NCBI GenBank assembly: GCA_017987895.1
Contig: JAGNSU010000025.1
Location: 1 to 38,578, forward strand
Direction of reading: 5' to 3'
Length of the DNA stretch: 38,578 nucleotides
Source of the DNA: Flavobacteriales bacterium
GTDB lineage: Bacteria > Bacteroidota > Bacteroidia > Flavobacteriales_F > PHOS-HE28
Positions 15,798 to 24,907 of the stretch are shown here, piece by piece. The translations under genes were made by a program, and so were the position numbers. Each line of letters starts with the position of its first letter. The first letter of the stretch is position 1. The notes under the pieces were generated by a model. The model saw nothing but the letters and a program-made list of their open reading frames with translations, was not told where the DNA came from and did no database searches.

Positions 15798-17246
15798 TCA
15801 TGGCAGACGGAGCACCTTGTCGACCACCAGCGCACGATCCCCTACGCGCACGGTCACCACATACATCCCGGAAGCGGTACCGGCAAGATCGATCCTTGTT
15901 CGTGCATCGCGGAGGATGCTTTGATGCACGGATCGGCCGTTCATATCGAGCACGCGCACTTCCGCTGGCCCATCGTTCGGGGGTCTGTCTATCACGAGAC
16001 CATCTCCTGAAGGATCGGCGATCACCGTGAGGATCGTTCCAACGGGTGCTTCAATTCCGGTCGCGAATTGTGGGGACCATGCGTAGATCACCACGCCGCC
16101 GAAATTGGAGTAGTACGGCTGCCCGAGCAGCACGCTGTTGTTGAGGTAGCATGAAACGACCAAGCCACCATGCACGTCCACACCCCAAGCGACCGCCGTA
16201 TCGTTCGGCACGATATGCCCACCCACGAGCGCGGGTAGCATCGGGTCCGTGATGTCGTAAATGAGCAGTTCGCTGTCCGCGCCGCTCACGAAGAGCAGGC
16301 TGTCGCCCAGAGCCGTGATCAGCTCATTGGTGTGCCCGTCACTGCCCAGCCAGGAGAGGCCGAAGCAGTTCCACGGGTTCAGCCAGGCCACCTGCGTGAT
16401 GTTCGCCGGATCGCTCACGTCCACCACTTCCAACCCGCAATAGTCATAGGTGATGTAGGCCTTGGTGCCCACGAGCGTGATGTTGTTGTAGGCGTTCGGG
16501 GTGAAGAGCGGTGGGTGATCGGGATTGATGTACTGGCCGATCTGGGACATGCTGGCGGGTGTCGAGATGTCGATGGCGCGCAGGGCACCGGCATCGTAAC
16601 ACAGGTAGAGCACGTCGCCGTCAATGGCCATGCCGCGCGCGTTCGGTGGGTAGTTCACAATGCCCGGCCAGGTGGGGTCCGGTTGGAAGGAACCGATCTC
16701 TTGGATATTCCCCGGATCGCCCACGTTCAGCGCGATCACACCATCGGTCATTCCGCCGAGGTAGGCGATGCCGCCGTCGATCAACACGATCGCACCACCG
16801 GCGGTGTATGCCGGACCGCCGTTCCATACATCGAGCACGACGGGCGCTGTGGGATCGCTCACCTCCACGATGGCAAGGCCGGTGGTCTGTGTGCTATCAT
16901 CGAAACCACCGAGCGCGACATAGAGCAAGGGGCCCACTTGTTCCACGTTCATCGCGTTCAGACCGTCGAGTTCGCCGAGGGTCAGCGTGTCCACGGGGAT
17001 CGGCTGGGAGGGATCGCTGATGTCCAGTTCCACGAGCCCGAGGTTCCAGCAGGCCATGTGGATGTAGGGCCGGTCCAGCCGGTCGATCCGGCAGGAGAAG
17101 GTACTGCTGGAATAGGTGCCCAGCAAGTAAGGGTGCTGGTAGCGACCGACCTCTGTGAGCAGGACAGTGTCGATCGCTTGAGCGCACACGAGCCGGGTGC
17201 CGACAAGAACGATGAGCGAAGCGATCGCCCGTCCAGGGATGATCAT
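15798..17246 (-). CDS. LVIVD-repeat beta-propeller protein with T9SS-type tail
   Basis: A 482-residue secreted protein. The ATG at 17246 (MIIPGRAIASLIVLVGTRLV, signal peptide ending CAQ) lies 41 nt after the MuiA-like stop. Six LVIVD repeats (PF08309) are visible: GLVELDISDPSQPI, GLAIVEVSDPTAPV, GVIALNVGDPGNI, ALRAIDISTPASM, GLEVVDVSDPANI and ELLIYDITDPMLPA. Together they form a propeller, often found in choice-of-anchor and cell-surface proteins. The tail (about 405-482: ADPSGDGLVI, LDMNGRS, VDKVLRLP) is a degenerate T9SS sorting domain. It may be co-transcribed with the MuiA-like gene; a weak TACCTTT box lies in the gap. Confidence 0.84.
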   Translation of the reverse strand: MIIPGRAIASLIVLVGTRLVCAQAIDTVLLTEVGRYQHPYLLGTYSSSTFSCRIDRLDRPYIHMACWNLGLVELDISDPSQPIPVDTLTLGELDGLNAMNVEQVGPLLYVALGGFDDSTQTTGLAIVEVSDPTAPVVLDVWNGGPAYTAGGAIVLIDGGIAYLGGMTDGVIALNVGDPGNIQEIGSFQPDPTWPGIVNYPPNARGMAIDGDVLYLCYDAGALRAIDISTPASMSQIGQYINPDHPPLFTPNAYNNITLVGTKAYITYDYCGLEVVDVSDPANITQVAWLNPWNCFGLSWLGSDGHTNELITALGDSLLFVSGADSELLIYDITDPMLPALVGGHIVPNDTAVAWGVDVHGGLVVSCYLNNSVLLGQPYYSNFGGVVIYAWSPQFATGIEAPVGTILTVIADPSGDGLVIDRPPNDGPAEVRVLDMNGRSVHQSILRDARTRIDLAGTASGMYVVTVRVGDRALVVDKVLRLP

Positions 17247-17287
17247 GCGGAGGCTTTCCCGAAAGGTAGCGCGACGCCCGGTCCCGC

Positions 17288-18910
17288 TCACTCCACCACC
17301 ACCGGTTCGTCCTTGGGATGCTTCACGCTGTAGCTGAAGCCCAATTTCTTGGTGCCCTTCGGTTCGATGGACAGCTTCCACACGAGCGCACCCGTCTGTT
17401 CGTTCACCGAGGCGCCTCCCGCATCTTCCAGCTTCACTTCCACTTCACTGCGTGGGCTGAGCGGATATTGATCGCGCACTTCCAGCTCGATCGCGGTGGC
17501 CTTCGTGTTCCTTACGGTGAGGTCCCAGCCGCGCGTTACTGTTCGCTTGCCGCCCACGATGGCCTTGTCGTCCGAGCCTTTGCGCCGCGCACGTTCCACC
17601 ACCACACCTTTGTCGCGGCCCAGGCTGATATCCAAGGTGTCCTGCGGACGGCTCAGGTCCAGGAAGCTCTGGCCCACGTAGGTGCCCTCGAAGAACACGT
17701 TCGCCTGACCCGGCAGCAGGTTCAGATCTTCCCAGCCGGTGGTGCGTGCATAGAGGAAGGCATCTTTATCCAGCTTCGGCGTGCAGTAGTGCTTGTAGGT
17801 GGCGGGCACGGTGTGCGACTTCACACCCACCATGTGCGCCACACCATCGGCAGGCACGCTGAAGGGTGCATCGATCGCGAATTCCACGGTGGTGGTGCGG
17901 TAGACCACGGTATTGTTCACCTCGGTCAATGCATCCATGTCCTCGCGGCGGTTGTCGCCAGCCATGTCCATGGTGGCCGGTGCTGTCGCCTTCATCTCTT
18001 CATACTCGCCCCTCGACCGGCGCCCGAGAGAGATGGCTTCCAGCATGATCGGCTGCTCGAGGACCCACGCCTGGAGTTGAGGCATCACTCCGCCCTGGGT
18101 GGGATTGCCGCTGCTGAGCGCGAGGTCCACCTTGGTCCAGTCCTCACCGGTGTTGTTCAGCACCTGCGCTTTCATCAACAGTTCAATGGGTTGGCCCGTG
18201 CTTTTCGCGCGAAGGTCATAGGCCGGGCTCCAACCGGCGCTGCGCACGAAATAGCCGAGGGTGAACGTGGCGTTCACCTCGGCCTCGCTTTGGATCTCCA
18301 CCACGATCTCGCTGGTGGGGCGCGGCGCTTGTGCCTGGAGCTGGCCGAGCTGCTGGCGCAATTTGTCCGCCTCCTCGCCGATGGCCGTGAGCTTCTCCTG
18401 CTGGGCGAGCCAGTTCGTCTTGGTCACCTTCAAGCGTTCGCGCACATAGTCGTTCACGGCGGTGAGCTGTGCGGCGGTGAGACCGTTCTGCTGTCCACCG
18501 ATGCTGGAGTTCTTTCCCAACAACTGCTCCTCGTTCACCCACACGTCCTGCATGGCCTTCTCGTAGGCCCAGTCCTTTTCGAGTTTCTTCACCCGCGCTT
18601 GCATGTCTTCGATCTCCTTCTTCTTCGGGCTTTCGGTGAGGTAGTTGATCCGGTGGTTCACGCTCAGGATCGTATAACCGCCTTTGCCGGTGACCTGGAT
18701 GCTCTGCGGATCCACTTCCTGGCTCAAGCCGGTGAAGACCAATAGGCTGCTGCCCACGGGAACGGTGGTGCTCGCTGAACGCGACACCTGCGCTCCTACG
18801 AGGAACACTTTCGCACCGGTGATGCGGCTGGACACTGGTTTTTCGCCTTCCGCAGCGAAGGCATGGGCGACGAAGAAGAGGCACGACGTAAAAAACAACG
18901 ATGAGCGCAT
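17288..18910 (-). CDS. MuiA-like protein (DUF4140 plus DUF4139)
   Basis: A 540-residue exported protein of the 'mucoidy inhibitor MuiA' family. The ATG at 18910 opens a signal peptide (MRSSLFFTSCLFFVAHAFAA). The N-terminal DUF4140 domain (about 28-125) has GAKVFLVGAQVSRSA and LVFTGLSQEVDPQSIQV. A coiled coil follows (about 90-200: KKKEIEDMQARVKKLEKDW and QEKLTAIGEEADKLRQQL). The C-terminal DUF4139 domain (about 205-535) has FVRSAGWSPAYDLRAKS, NNTGEDWTKVDLALSSGNP and the terminal beta sandwich ending YSVKHPKDEPVVVE. The length is normal for the family. The biochemical role is unknown; the mucoidy link comes from distant homologs. Confidence 0.92.
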   Translation of the reverse strand: MRSSLFFTSCLFFVAHAFAAEGEKPVSSRITGAKVFLVGAQVSRSASTTVPVGSSLLVFTGLSQEVDPQSIQVTGKGGYTILSVNHRINYLTESPKKKEIEDMQARVKKLEKDWAYEKAMQDVWVNEEQLLGKNSSIGGQQNGLTAAQLTAVNDYVRERLKVTKTNWLAQQEKLTAIGEEADKLRQQLGQLQAQAPRPTSEIVVEIQSEAEVNATFTLGYFVRSAGWSPAYDLRAKSTGQPIELLMKAQVLNNTGEDWTKVDLALSSGNPTQGGVMPQLQAWVLEQPIMLEAISLGRRSRGEYEEMKATAPATMDMAGDNRREDMDALTEVNNTVVYRTTTVEFAIDAPFSVPADGVAHMVGVKSHTVPATYKHYCTPKLDKDAFLYARTTGWEDLNLLPGQANVFFEGTYVGQSFLDLSRPQDTLDISLGRDKGVVVERARRKGSDDKAIVGGKRTVTRGWDLTVRNTKATAIELEVRDQYPLSPRSEVEVKLEDAGGASVNEQTGALVWKLSIEPKGTKKLGFSYSVKHPKDEPVVVE

Positions 18911-18930
18911 GAGCAGGGGGTTGCGTGGTA

Positions 18931-18938
18931 CAAAGGAA
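18931..18938 (-). promoter_or_regulatory. Putative -7 box (TTCCTTTG) of the MuiA-like gene
   Basis: TTCCTTTGTACC on the minus strand, 21 nt upstream of the ATG at 18910. The CTTTGTACC core is identical in the promoter of the beta-helix gene starting at 27104. Confidence 0.45.
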
Positions 18939-18999
18939 CACGGTGCCAAGCCCCGTGCCACGACCCGTACACGCCTGGCGCCGATCGGTTCGATCCGGT

Positions 19000-21900
19000 T
19001 CAGAACACCGCGATGCGCAAGATGCTGCTCTCCCGCTGCGTGCGGATGGTCACCAAGTGGATACCGTCGGAGGTCAGCGGCAGGTCGATCGGTAGTGAGC
19101 GCGCCGGAATATTCCGTCGTTCATAGAGCAGGCGGCCGGTGGGATCGTGCACTTGGAGGAGGTCGATCCGGCCGGTGTTCCCCAGGATCAAAGTGCCGCT
19201 GGCCGCATCGTACCAGGTCTGTGGTGCTTCGCTCTCGGTGGGATCGAGCTCTGTGATGAAGAAGTAGGCCGTGTCGCCCTGGGTGCAACCCAAGGCATTG
19301 GACACCACCACGCTATACAGCCCATTGATCACCACATCCGTGCACGGTCCATCGCCGCCGGGGATCGGGTTCCAGTTCAATTCCCACGCATAGATGAACG
19401 GGCCCGTGGGAACGCAGAGCGTGTTGCCCACTTGCAGGATGTCGAAAGGGGACGGCGCGGGCACCACCTCGATCAGGATGGTATCGGTGGCAAGGCAACC
19501 AAGGCTGTCGATCACTTCGACGGACACTGTCGCGGTATCGAACAGTTGGATCACCGCATCCGGCCCGGAGATCAAGCTGAACGCGCCGCCGGTCGTGCCC
19601 CAACCCGCTACCCAGGAGCTCTGCCAGGGATCCACGGTGAGTTCGAAGGCCACCGGACCGCACAACGTGGTATCCGCACCCAGGTCCACACTGAAAGGTT
19701 GGCCCACTTGCACAAGTACCGATCCCTGCGCCGGACAATCGCCCAGGGCGTTCACCATCGTCACCGTGTACAGGGTCGCGTTCGCTGGCGATGCGTTCGG
19801 GGTGCAGTCGAAGGGGTCGCTCAATCCAGCCGCAGGGGTCCATGCGCAGGAAACGCCGGGCATCCTGCCGATCACCACCACATTGTCGATCGACCATACA
19901 TCTTCGTTCGCGCTCCACTGTCCTAGTTGCCGCAGGCGCAGCAGGGTGCTCGGTGTTTGCGCTATCATAGGTATAGGCACCGAGACCGGGGTGAACGATG
20001 CGAAGGCGGCTTCGTCCAGGATCTGCATCATGGCCCAGTTCAAGCCGTTGTTCACAGAGAACTCGAGCGCAACATCATCCGCCCCTTCGGCATCATCGCA
20101 ACCGTTCGTGCCGTTGCCGATGAAGAGGTCGAACTGGATCGCGCCGCCGCCGGAGAGGTCGAAGGGCTGCGTGGTGGCCGAGCGCGTTCCGCCCGCATCA
20201 AAGACCAGGTGTTCATCCGTCAGCGGGCCGCATCCACTTCCCACCGTGCCGCCCACGATGTTGCTCCACCACGGCGCGTAGCCACCCGTGAACGTGTCGA
20301 AGGCCAGTGCCTCTTCCGCCGTGGCCGTTAGTTGCACACTATCGCCCTGGCAAGTGCCAGCGCCGCTCGCCGTAGCGCTCGCACCGATCAAGGTGTTGGA
20401 TTGAACGTGTACCTCGATGCTGTCACTGAGCTGCCAGCAGCCGAACGGGGTGGTGAAATGCACCGTGTACCAAGTATTCTCCAGCGGCTGCACCGTGATG
20501 GTGTCACCGAAAGCATCGGGCAAACCGTTCCCCTGTTCCCAGAAGAGCGATAGCGGACTCGGCGGCACAAGGGTCGCACCCACCTGCACGGCATGGTGCG
20601 CGCACACAGGATCCGCCGAAACGCCCAGGACGGCCGTTGCGGTGATCGACAGTTCCAAATGATATTGCCTTCCGGAAGCGCACACCGCCAAACCAGTATC
20701 GCCCACCGCGACCACTACATCGCCACCCGGTGTGAAGGTGTATTGCGTGCCCAAGGCCAGCGTGTCCGAGGGATCGGAGGGGTCGTACCAGTAGGGGTAG
20801 ATCAAACCTGGTGGCGCATCCAAAGTGATCGGACCACCGGCATGGCAGATCACCGAATCAGGACCCGATGCTGGAGGCAGTACACTCCCGATGCCCTGTG
20901 CGTAGCTCTCTGCGGACCCGAACCCATAGCTGTGTGCGAGGAACGGACCTGGTGCGCTCAACGTGTGCGAGCCTTGGGTCAACAACACATCGGCGTACGC
21001 TTTGTCCGGCCGTTGGATGTAGGGAGTGAAGGAGGCGGCTGGGATCGCCACGCCATCCAGCAATACCGCGCCGGCATTGATCGCATCGGTCACCAGGCCC
21101 ATGCGGTGGCTTGTGATCACCGTGCTGACCACCGTGCTGAAGATCGCCTGGTCGACACCCTGGTCCTCGGCGCTGAGCATGAGCATCGAAGGGTCGCCCT
21201 GCTGAGCACAGACCGTGCCTTCCATGTATTGCGCCACGCTCACCGGCTTGTCCGCTGCGATGTACACGGCGGTGGTCACCGAGTTCCATTCCACGACCTC
21301 GCCCATGTCGAGGGAATAAGGTGCGCCGTTGTAGGTGAGGGTCGTATTGTCCTCGCTCGCCAACGCACGCAAGGTGTAGCTGCTCGGGCCGGTGAAAGGA
21401 ACGCTGAAGTAGGAAGTGCCCCAGGCCGAGAGCGGCGGCAGTTGTTCGTACAGATGATCGCACGCGTAGCAACCGGTGGGCACGTTCGGGCAACGCGATC
21501 CGCCGAACACCGCGATGCCGTCGCACAGTCCCTGCGGAACCTCCGCTACGATCCGCGATCCGGTCAGGTCATCCGATTCAAGAAGCGCGCTCACCAAATA
21601 GGTCTGGTGCGCACCCAATGTCACTGTGAACGGAACCCCGGCCGGTCTTCCCGTCGCGGTGATCACGCTGGGAGTGATGGTGACGTCGATGCTATCCACC
21701 GTGCTCACGATAAGGAACTCACTGCTGAGCCCCGCCTGGCCATCGAGACCCTTGTAGGCCATCACGAAGTAGTCCCGCCCCAGCATTTCCTCGGGCCACA
21801 CGTTGGTGCCATCGGCCGTGTACTGCTCGAAGTTCAAGGCCTGCACGCTCACCGGCACGTCGGTCTCCACCAGCACGCCCTTCGATTCGGCGAACTCGCT

Positions 21901-22182
21901 CACGGTACACATAAAAGCGGGCGGGAGCGTGAGGGTGGTGGTGGTGCCCGCCACCACGGTGAAGCCTTGCGTGAACCCGAACCCCGGAATACTCAAGGTG
22001 CCGACCGCGTCCAGCTGCGAGGAAACAAAGACGTTCAACGCTTGTATCGGATTACCGGCGTAATTGGCCATGTAGGCCAGGTGGAAACGCGTGCCGGTGC
22101 CCGCGCCGGGTTGGGCTTGCGCTAGGAATGCGGGTAACATCGCGATCGAAAGCGTGGTGAGGTAGGGGAGGGTGCAGCGCAT
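19000..22182 (-). CDS. Giant T9SS protein with IgGFc-binding and reelin-like domains
   Basis: A 1060-residue exoprotein from the ATG at 22182 (MRCTLPYLTTLSIAMLPAFL, signal ending AQAQ). Residues about 25-460 match the IgGFc-binding N-terminal domain: FHLAYMANY, VSVQALNFEQYTADGT, GRDYFVMAYKGL, FGGSRCPNVPTGCYACDHLY, QLPPLSAWGTSYFSVPF, KPVSVAQYMEG. Ig/PKD-like modules with paired cysteines follow. Around 630-780 there is a reelin-like module (GSGCGPLTDEHLVFDAGG, LEFSVNNGLNWAMMQ, RLRQLGQWSANEDVWSIDN). The end (about 985-1060: TGRLLYERR, ending ILRIAVF) is a divergent sorting domain. It is probably a surface adhesin; immunoglobulin binding itself is not implied. It is transcribed divergently from the next gene. 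Confidence 0.88.
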   Translation of the reverse strand: MRCTLPYLTTLSIAMLPAFLAQAQPGAGTGTRFHLAYMANYAGNPIQALNVFVSSQLDAVGTLSIPGFGFTQGFTVVAGTTTTLTLPPAFMCTVSEFAESKGVLVETDVPVSVQALNFEQYTADGTNVWPEEMLGRDYFVMAYKGLDGQAGLSSEFLIVSTVDSIDVTITPSVITATGRPAGVPFTVTLGAHQTYLVSALLESDDLTGSRIVAEVPQGLCDGIAVFGGSRCPNVPTGCYACDHLYEQLPPLSAWGTSYFSVPFTGPSSYTLRALASEDNTTLTYNGAPYSLDMGEVVEWNSVTTAVYIAADKPVSVAQYMEGTVCAQQGDPSMLMLSAEDQGVDQAIFSTVVSTVITSHRMGLVTDAINAGAVLLDGVAIPAASFTPYIQRPDKAYADVLLTQGSHTLSAPGPFLAHSYGFGSAESYAQGIGSVLPPASGPDSVICHAGGPITLDAPPGLIYPYWYDPSDPSDTLALGTQYTFTPGGDVVVAVGDTGLAVCASGRQYHLELSITATAVLGVSADPVCAHHAVQVGATLVPPSPLSLFWEQGNGLPDAFGDTITVQPLENTWYTVHFTTPFGCWQLSDSIEVHVQSNTLIGASATASGAGTCQGDSVQLTATAEEALAFDTFTGGYAPWWSNIVGGTVGSGCGPLTDEHLVFDAGGTRSATTQPFDLSGGGAIQFDLFIGNGTNGCDDAEGADDVALEFSVNNGLNWAMMQILDEAAFASFTPVSVPIPMIAQTPSTLLRLRQLGQWSANEDVWSIDNVVVIGRMPGVSCAWTPAAGLSDPFDCTPNASPANATLYTVTMVNALGDCPAQGSVLVQVGQPFSVDLGADTTLCGPVAFELTVDPWQSSWVAGWGTTGGAFSLISGPDAVIQLFDTATVSVEVIDSLGCLATDTILIEVVPAPSPFDILQVGNTLCVPTGPFIYAWELNWNPIPGGDGPCTDVVINGLYSVVVSNALGCTQGDTAYFFITELDPTESEAPQTWYDAASGTLILGNTGRIDLLQVHDPTGRLLYERRNIPARSLPIDLPLTSDGIHLVTIRTQRESSILRIAVF

Positions 22183-22200
22183 GGCGAATGGGAATGTGTA

Positions 22201-22207
22201 CAAGGTA
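22201..22207 (-). promoter_or_regulatory. Putative -7 box (TACCTTG) of the IgGFc-domain gene
   Basis: ATACCTTGTACA on the minus strand, 19 nt upstream of the ATG at 22182, in the 167-nt divergent promoter region. The spacing supports the chosen start. Confidence 0.45.
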
Positions 22208-22324
22208 TTCAGCGGCGTTGAAGTGCTGGGTCTTAGGGCTGACTTTCTTCCCATGGACCATCGGATCGGTATATGCGTACGGGTATTTGGTTGGCCTCGT
22301 CGTCGGCCCGCCCTGAGGAGAACC

Positions 22325-22332
22325 TAGCTTTC
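22325..22332 (+). promoter_or_regulatory. Putative -7 box (TAGCTTTC) of the propeller-fusion gene
   Basis: TAGCTTTC followed by an A-rich stretch (TAAAAAT) ends 18 nt before the ATG at 22350. Spacing and TAnnTTT core match the other boxes. The A-rich leader is typical of Bacteroidota translation starts, which often lack Shine-Dalgarno sites. Confidence 0.45.
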
Positions 22333-22349
22333 TAAAAATCCCCGTTGCC

Positions 22350-24860
22350 ATGTCACGCACTATTTATCTCCTTGCCCTGCTCTCGCTCAGCGACGGGGCC
22401 GTAGCGCAACGCTTGCTGCCGGTTGGTGCTGGCATTGTAGGCAATAGTGTTAACGACGCGATCGTCTACAATGGCAAGTTGGTGCTTGGAGGTTGGTTCA
22501 ATTCGTTCAATGGTCAGGCCAGACAGGCGATCATTGGGTGGGATGGCGGGACTACCTATGATCTCATGCCTGGAGCGTTCATTGGAGTGTCAGCGCGCGT
22601 GAATTGTCTAGAACTCTTTCAAGGCGATCTCATCGCCGCAGGAATGAACCAAGGAGTTGGGTTGGATTCAGTGATACGCTGGAACGGGAACCAATGGCAG
22701 TTGATGGGTTCTCCCTTTGACAACCAGATCCTTGACATGGCGGTTGTGAATGGTGAGTTGATCGTCGCCGGGCAGTTCACGCTCAACAATGGTTCAGCGA
22801 CGAACCGGGTGGCGCGTTGGGATGGCACCGGTTGGCAGGCAATGGATGATGGACTCAACGACGTTGTGAACGCGCTCACTGTATATGCGGGAAGCCTCTA
22901 TGCCGGAGGCGGCTTTACCACCGAGCTTGGCGGAGGTACCCCAGCGCTCGCCCTGGCACACTGGACCGGATCGGTATGGGAACAGGTACATACCGGCCTT
23001 GATGACGAGGTTGAAGATCTATATAGTGATGGAGCAGGTTTGATCGCCGTCGGGTACTTCACCGCTTCGGGAACCGGCCAGCCCTTGGCCTACGGTGCGA
23101 AGTACGACGGGAGCGCGTTCCTCGACCTGGCGTTGCCCGGGTACTGTTCGGCGGTCGTGGGTGATACACCCTTCGGGCCGATCTACTCCACCGCGCAAGG
23201 CACGGTCATCCCGAACAATGATCCTGGTGTCGTCTACCATTGGGGTGTCGCGAAGGCATATGCTTCATACCAAGGAACCGGCTATCTCGTCGGAGCGCTA
23301 GACTACCACAGCTATCGCGATGTCCATGGGGTTGGGCGATTTGTAGAAGGCGCGGATGTGACCTTGCTGAACGTTGCTGGAATACGGGCGCGAATTCGTC
23401 CTGGCGGTTCCCTCTTTTTCAATTATCAAGGAGCAGGAGGACCGGGATTCGAAGTACCTGCGGGGTCCGGCGTGCATTCCATCTTTGCCATGGGCTTTGA
23501 CGCTACGGGCATCGCGAATGGATCACTGAACGCTTCCTTATGGAGCTACGGTATTTCGTCGTGGCATGCCGGTCCCACGGCATTGGACACCACCGACGCG
23601 TACTATGATCGCTATCACCAAACCTGGCCCATGGATGAGGGTGCGGTATGGGATCATGCTGCGCATTGGAACGATCCAGGTTATTCAGTGCCCTACGCGA
23701 TCGCCAGTTGGCCTGGGAACGGCGATCTCTTGAACGGCGAGCCGGATGAGGTGGCTCCCTTCCATGATCAAGATGGGAATGGCAACTATGATCCGCAGGA
23801 TGGAGAGGTGCCCCTGATCCACGGCTCATCCTCTGTGTTCAAGGCGATCCACGATCATCAAGACGCCGCATGGACCGCCGCACCTGTGGATCTCGATGTG
23901 CTGACCCAGGCTCATGGATACCACACTCAGCCAGGCGATACACTGTACCAGGTCCTCTTCCTGAGCAACAAGTTCATCAACCGGTCCGGACTTTTGTATG
24001 ATACCCTCTTCCTCGCAGCGAACGTTGACTTCGACCTGGGGTGTGCGGATGATGACTATGTGGGATGCGATACCACTTTGGGTATGGGCTTTGTCTACAA
24101 CGGCGACGCTTTTGATGACGACTGTAACGGACATCAGGGCTACGAAGCCTTTCCGCCTGCGCAAGGCCTGCTGGCGCTGAACGCGCATATGAACGCTTTC
24201 GTCGCGTATAACAACAACTCGACCGTCTTAGGCGATGTTTCCACACCTGAAGGACTACAGAACTACATGCATGGAAAACGGCTAGATGGATCTCCGATCA
24301 TTCGCTGTCCCTTCACGGATACCACGCGATACATGTATCCGGATGACCCGTGGACGCCACAGGGATCGCAGGAAATCGCTTGTGGTTATCCGCCTTCCGA
24401 CCGTCGCGTGCTCGTTTCCTATGGTCCATACCTGGACATTGCCCCCGGCGACACCATCTGCCTGGACCTCGCCCTCGTCTTCGCCGCAGGCAATGGCGAC
24501 AACCTGCTCGCGGTGCAAGAGCTGGAGCAACGTGCTACCGCCGTGCGCGCTTGGTACGATCAACACATGAACGGGTGCTCACAACCGGTGGCGCTTTCGG
24601 CACCAATCGCCTCCGGTGCATCGTCACTCGAGTTCACGGTGTATCCTGTTCCTACAGGCGATCGCTTGCATCTGCGTTCTTCCGGAGGGATGCGCGTTGC
24701 TTCTGCCGAAGTGCTCACGCTCGATGGACGGAGCTTAGGTCGCTCGAACGTGATCGGTTCAGAAGGGATATCCGTCGGACACCTGGCGCCGGGTATCTAC
24801 CATCTTGCCGCCTATACAATGGAAGGGGATCGACTGGTGCGATCCTTTGTGAAGGAGTGA
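22350..24860 (+). CDS. T9SS protein: N-terminal propeller fused to a large Bacteroidota composite module
   Basis: An 836-residue secreted protein. The signal peptide is MSRTIYLLALLSLSDGAVAQ. Residues about 25-300 are kelch-like blades (LVLGGWFNSFNGQ, VIRWNGNQWQ, VARWDGTGWQ, LYAGGGFTTELGGG, LAHWTGSVWE). From about 335 it switches to a module common in Bacteroidota surface proteins: IRARIRPGGSLFFNYQ, FEVPAGSGVHSIFAMGFDA, SWHAGPTALDTTDAYYDRY, PYAIASWPGNGDLLNGE, FHDQDGNGNYDPQDGEVPLI. The tail (about 755-836: VYPVPTGDRL, LDGRSLG, VRSFVKE) is a sorting domain. By eye the first 1.9 kb is less GC-rich than its neighbours, which may point to a different origin. A strong hairpin follows the stop. Confidence 0.86.
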   Translation: MSRTIYLLALLSLSDGAVAQRLLPVGAGIVGNSVNDAIVYNGKLVLGGWFNSFNGQARQAIIGWDGGTTYDLMPGAFIGVSARVNCLELFQGDLIAAGMNQGVGLDSVIRWNGNQWQLMGSPFDNQILDMAVVNGELIVAGQFTLNNGSATNRVARWDGTGWQAMDDGLNDVVNALTVYAGSLYAGGGFTTELGGGTPALALAHWTGSVWEQVHTGLDDEVEDLYSDGAGLIAVGYFTASGTGQPLAYGAKYDGSAFLDLALPGYCSAVVGDTPFGPIYSTAQGTVIPNNDPGVVYHWGVAKAYASYQGTGYLVGALDYHSYRDVHGVGRFVEGADVTLLNVAGIRARIRPGGSLFFNYQGAGGPGFEVPAGSGVHSIFAMGFDATGIANGSLNASLWSYGISSWHAGPTALDTTDAYYDRYHQTWPMDEGAVWDHAAHWNDPGYSVPYAIASWPGNGDLLNGEPDEVAPFHDQDGNGNYDPQDGEVPLIHGSSSVFKAIHDHQDAAWTAAPVDLDVLTQAHGYHTQPGDTLYQVLFLSNKFINRSGLLYDTLFLAANVDFDLGCADDDYVGCDTTLGMGFVYNGDAFDDDCNGHQGYEAFPPAQGLLALNAHMNAFVAYNNNSTVLGDVSTPEGLQNYMHGKRLDGSPIIRCPFTDTTRYMYPDDPWTPQGSQEIACGYPPSDRRVLVSYGPYLDIAPGDTICLDLALVFAAGNGDNLLAVQELEQRATAVRAWYDQHMNGCSQPVALSAPIASGASSLEFTVYPVPTGDRLHLRSSGGMRVASAEVLTLDGRSLGRSNVIGSEGISVGHLAPGIYHLAAYTMEGDRLVRSFVKE

Positions 24861-24871
24861 ACCTATCCGAT

Positions 24872-24901
24872 CCGCAGGGTCCTCTTCGAGTGACCCTGCG
24901 G
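24872..24901 (+). terminator. Strong hairpin terminator after the propeller-fusion gene
   Basis: CCGCAGGGTC (24872-24881) pairs perfectly with GACCCTGCGG (24892-24901). The inner loop can also pair CTC with GAG around TTC. It begins 12 nt after the TGA stop. There is no T-tract. Confidence 0.75.
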
Positions 24902-24907
24902 GGACTT

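Noticed and set aside
17247..17381. N-terminal extension of the LVIVD gene
   Set aside because: The added residues overlap the MuiA-like coding end and have no signal character; the ATG at 17246 opens a good signal peptide.
16332..18745. Long plus-strand open frames (16332-17333, 17318-18745)
   Set aside because: Antisense shadows of the LVIVD and MuiA-like genes, whose motifs are unambiguous.
20593..22125. 510-codon plus-strand frame
   Set aside because: Antisense shadow of the IgGFc-domain gene, with biased composition and no domain.
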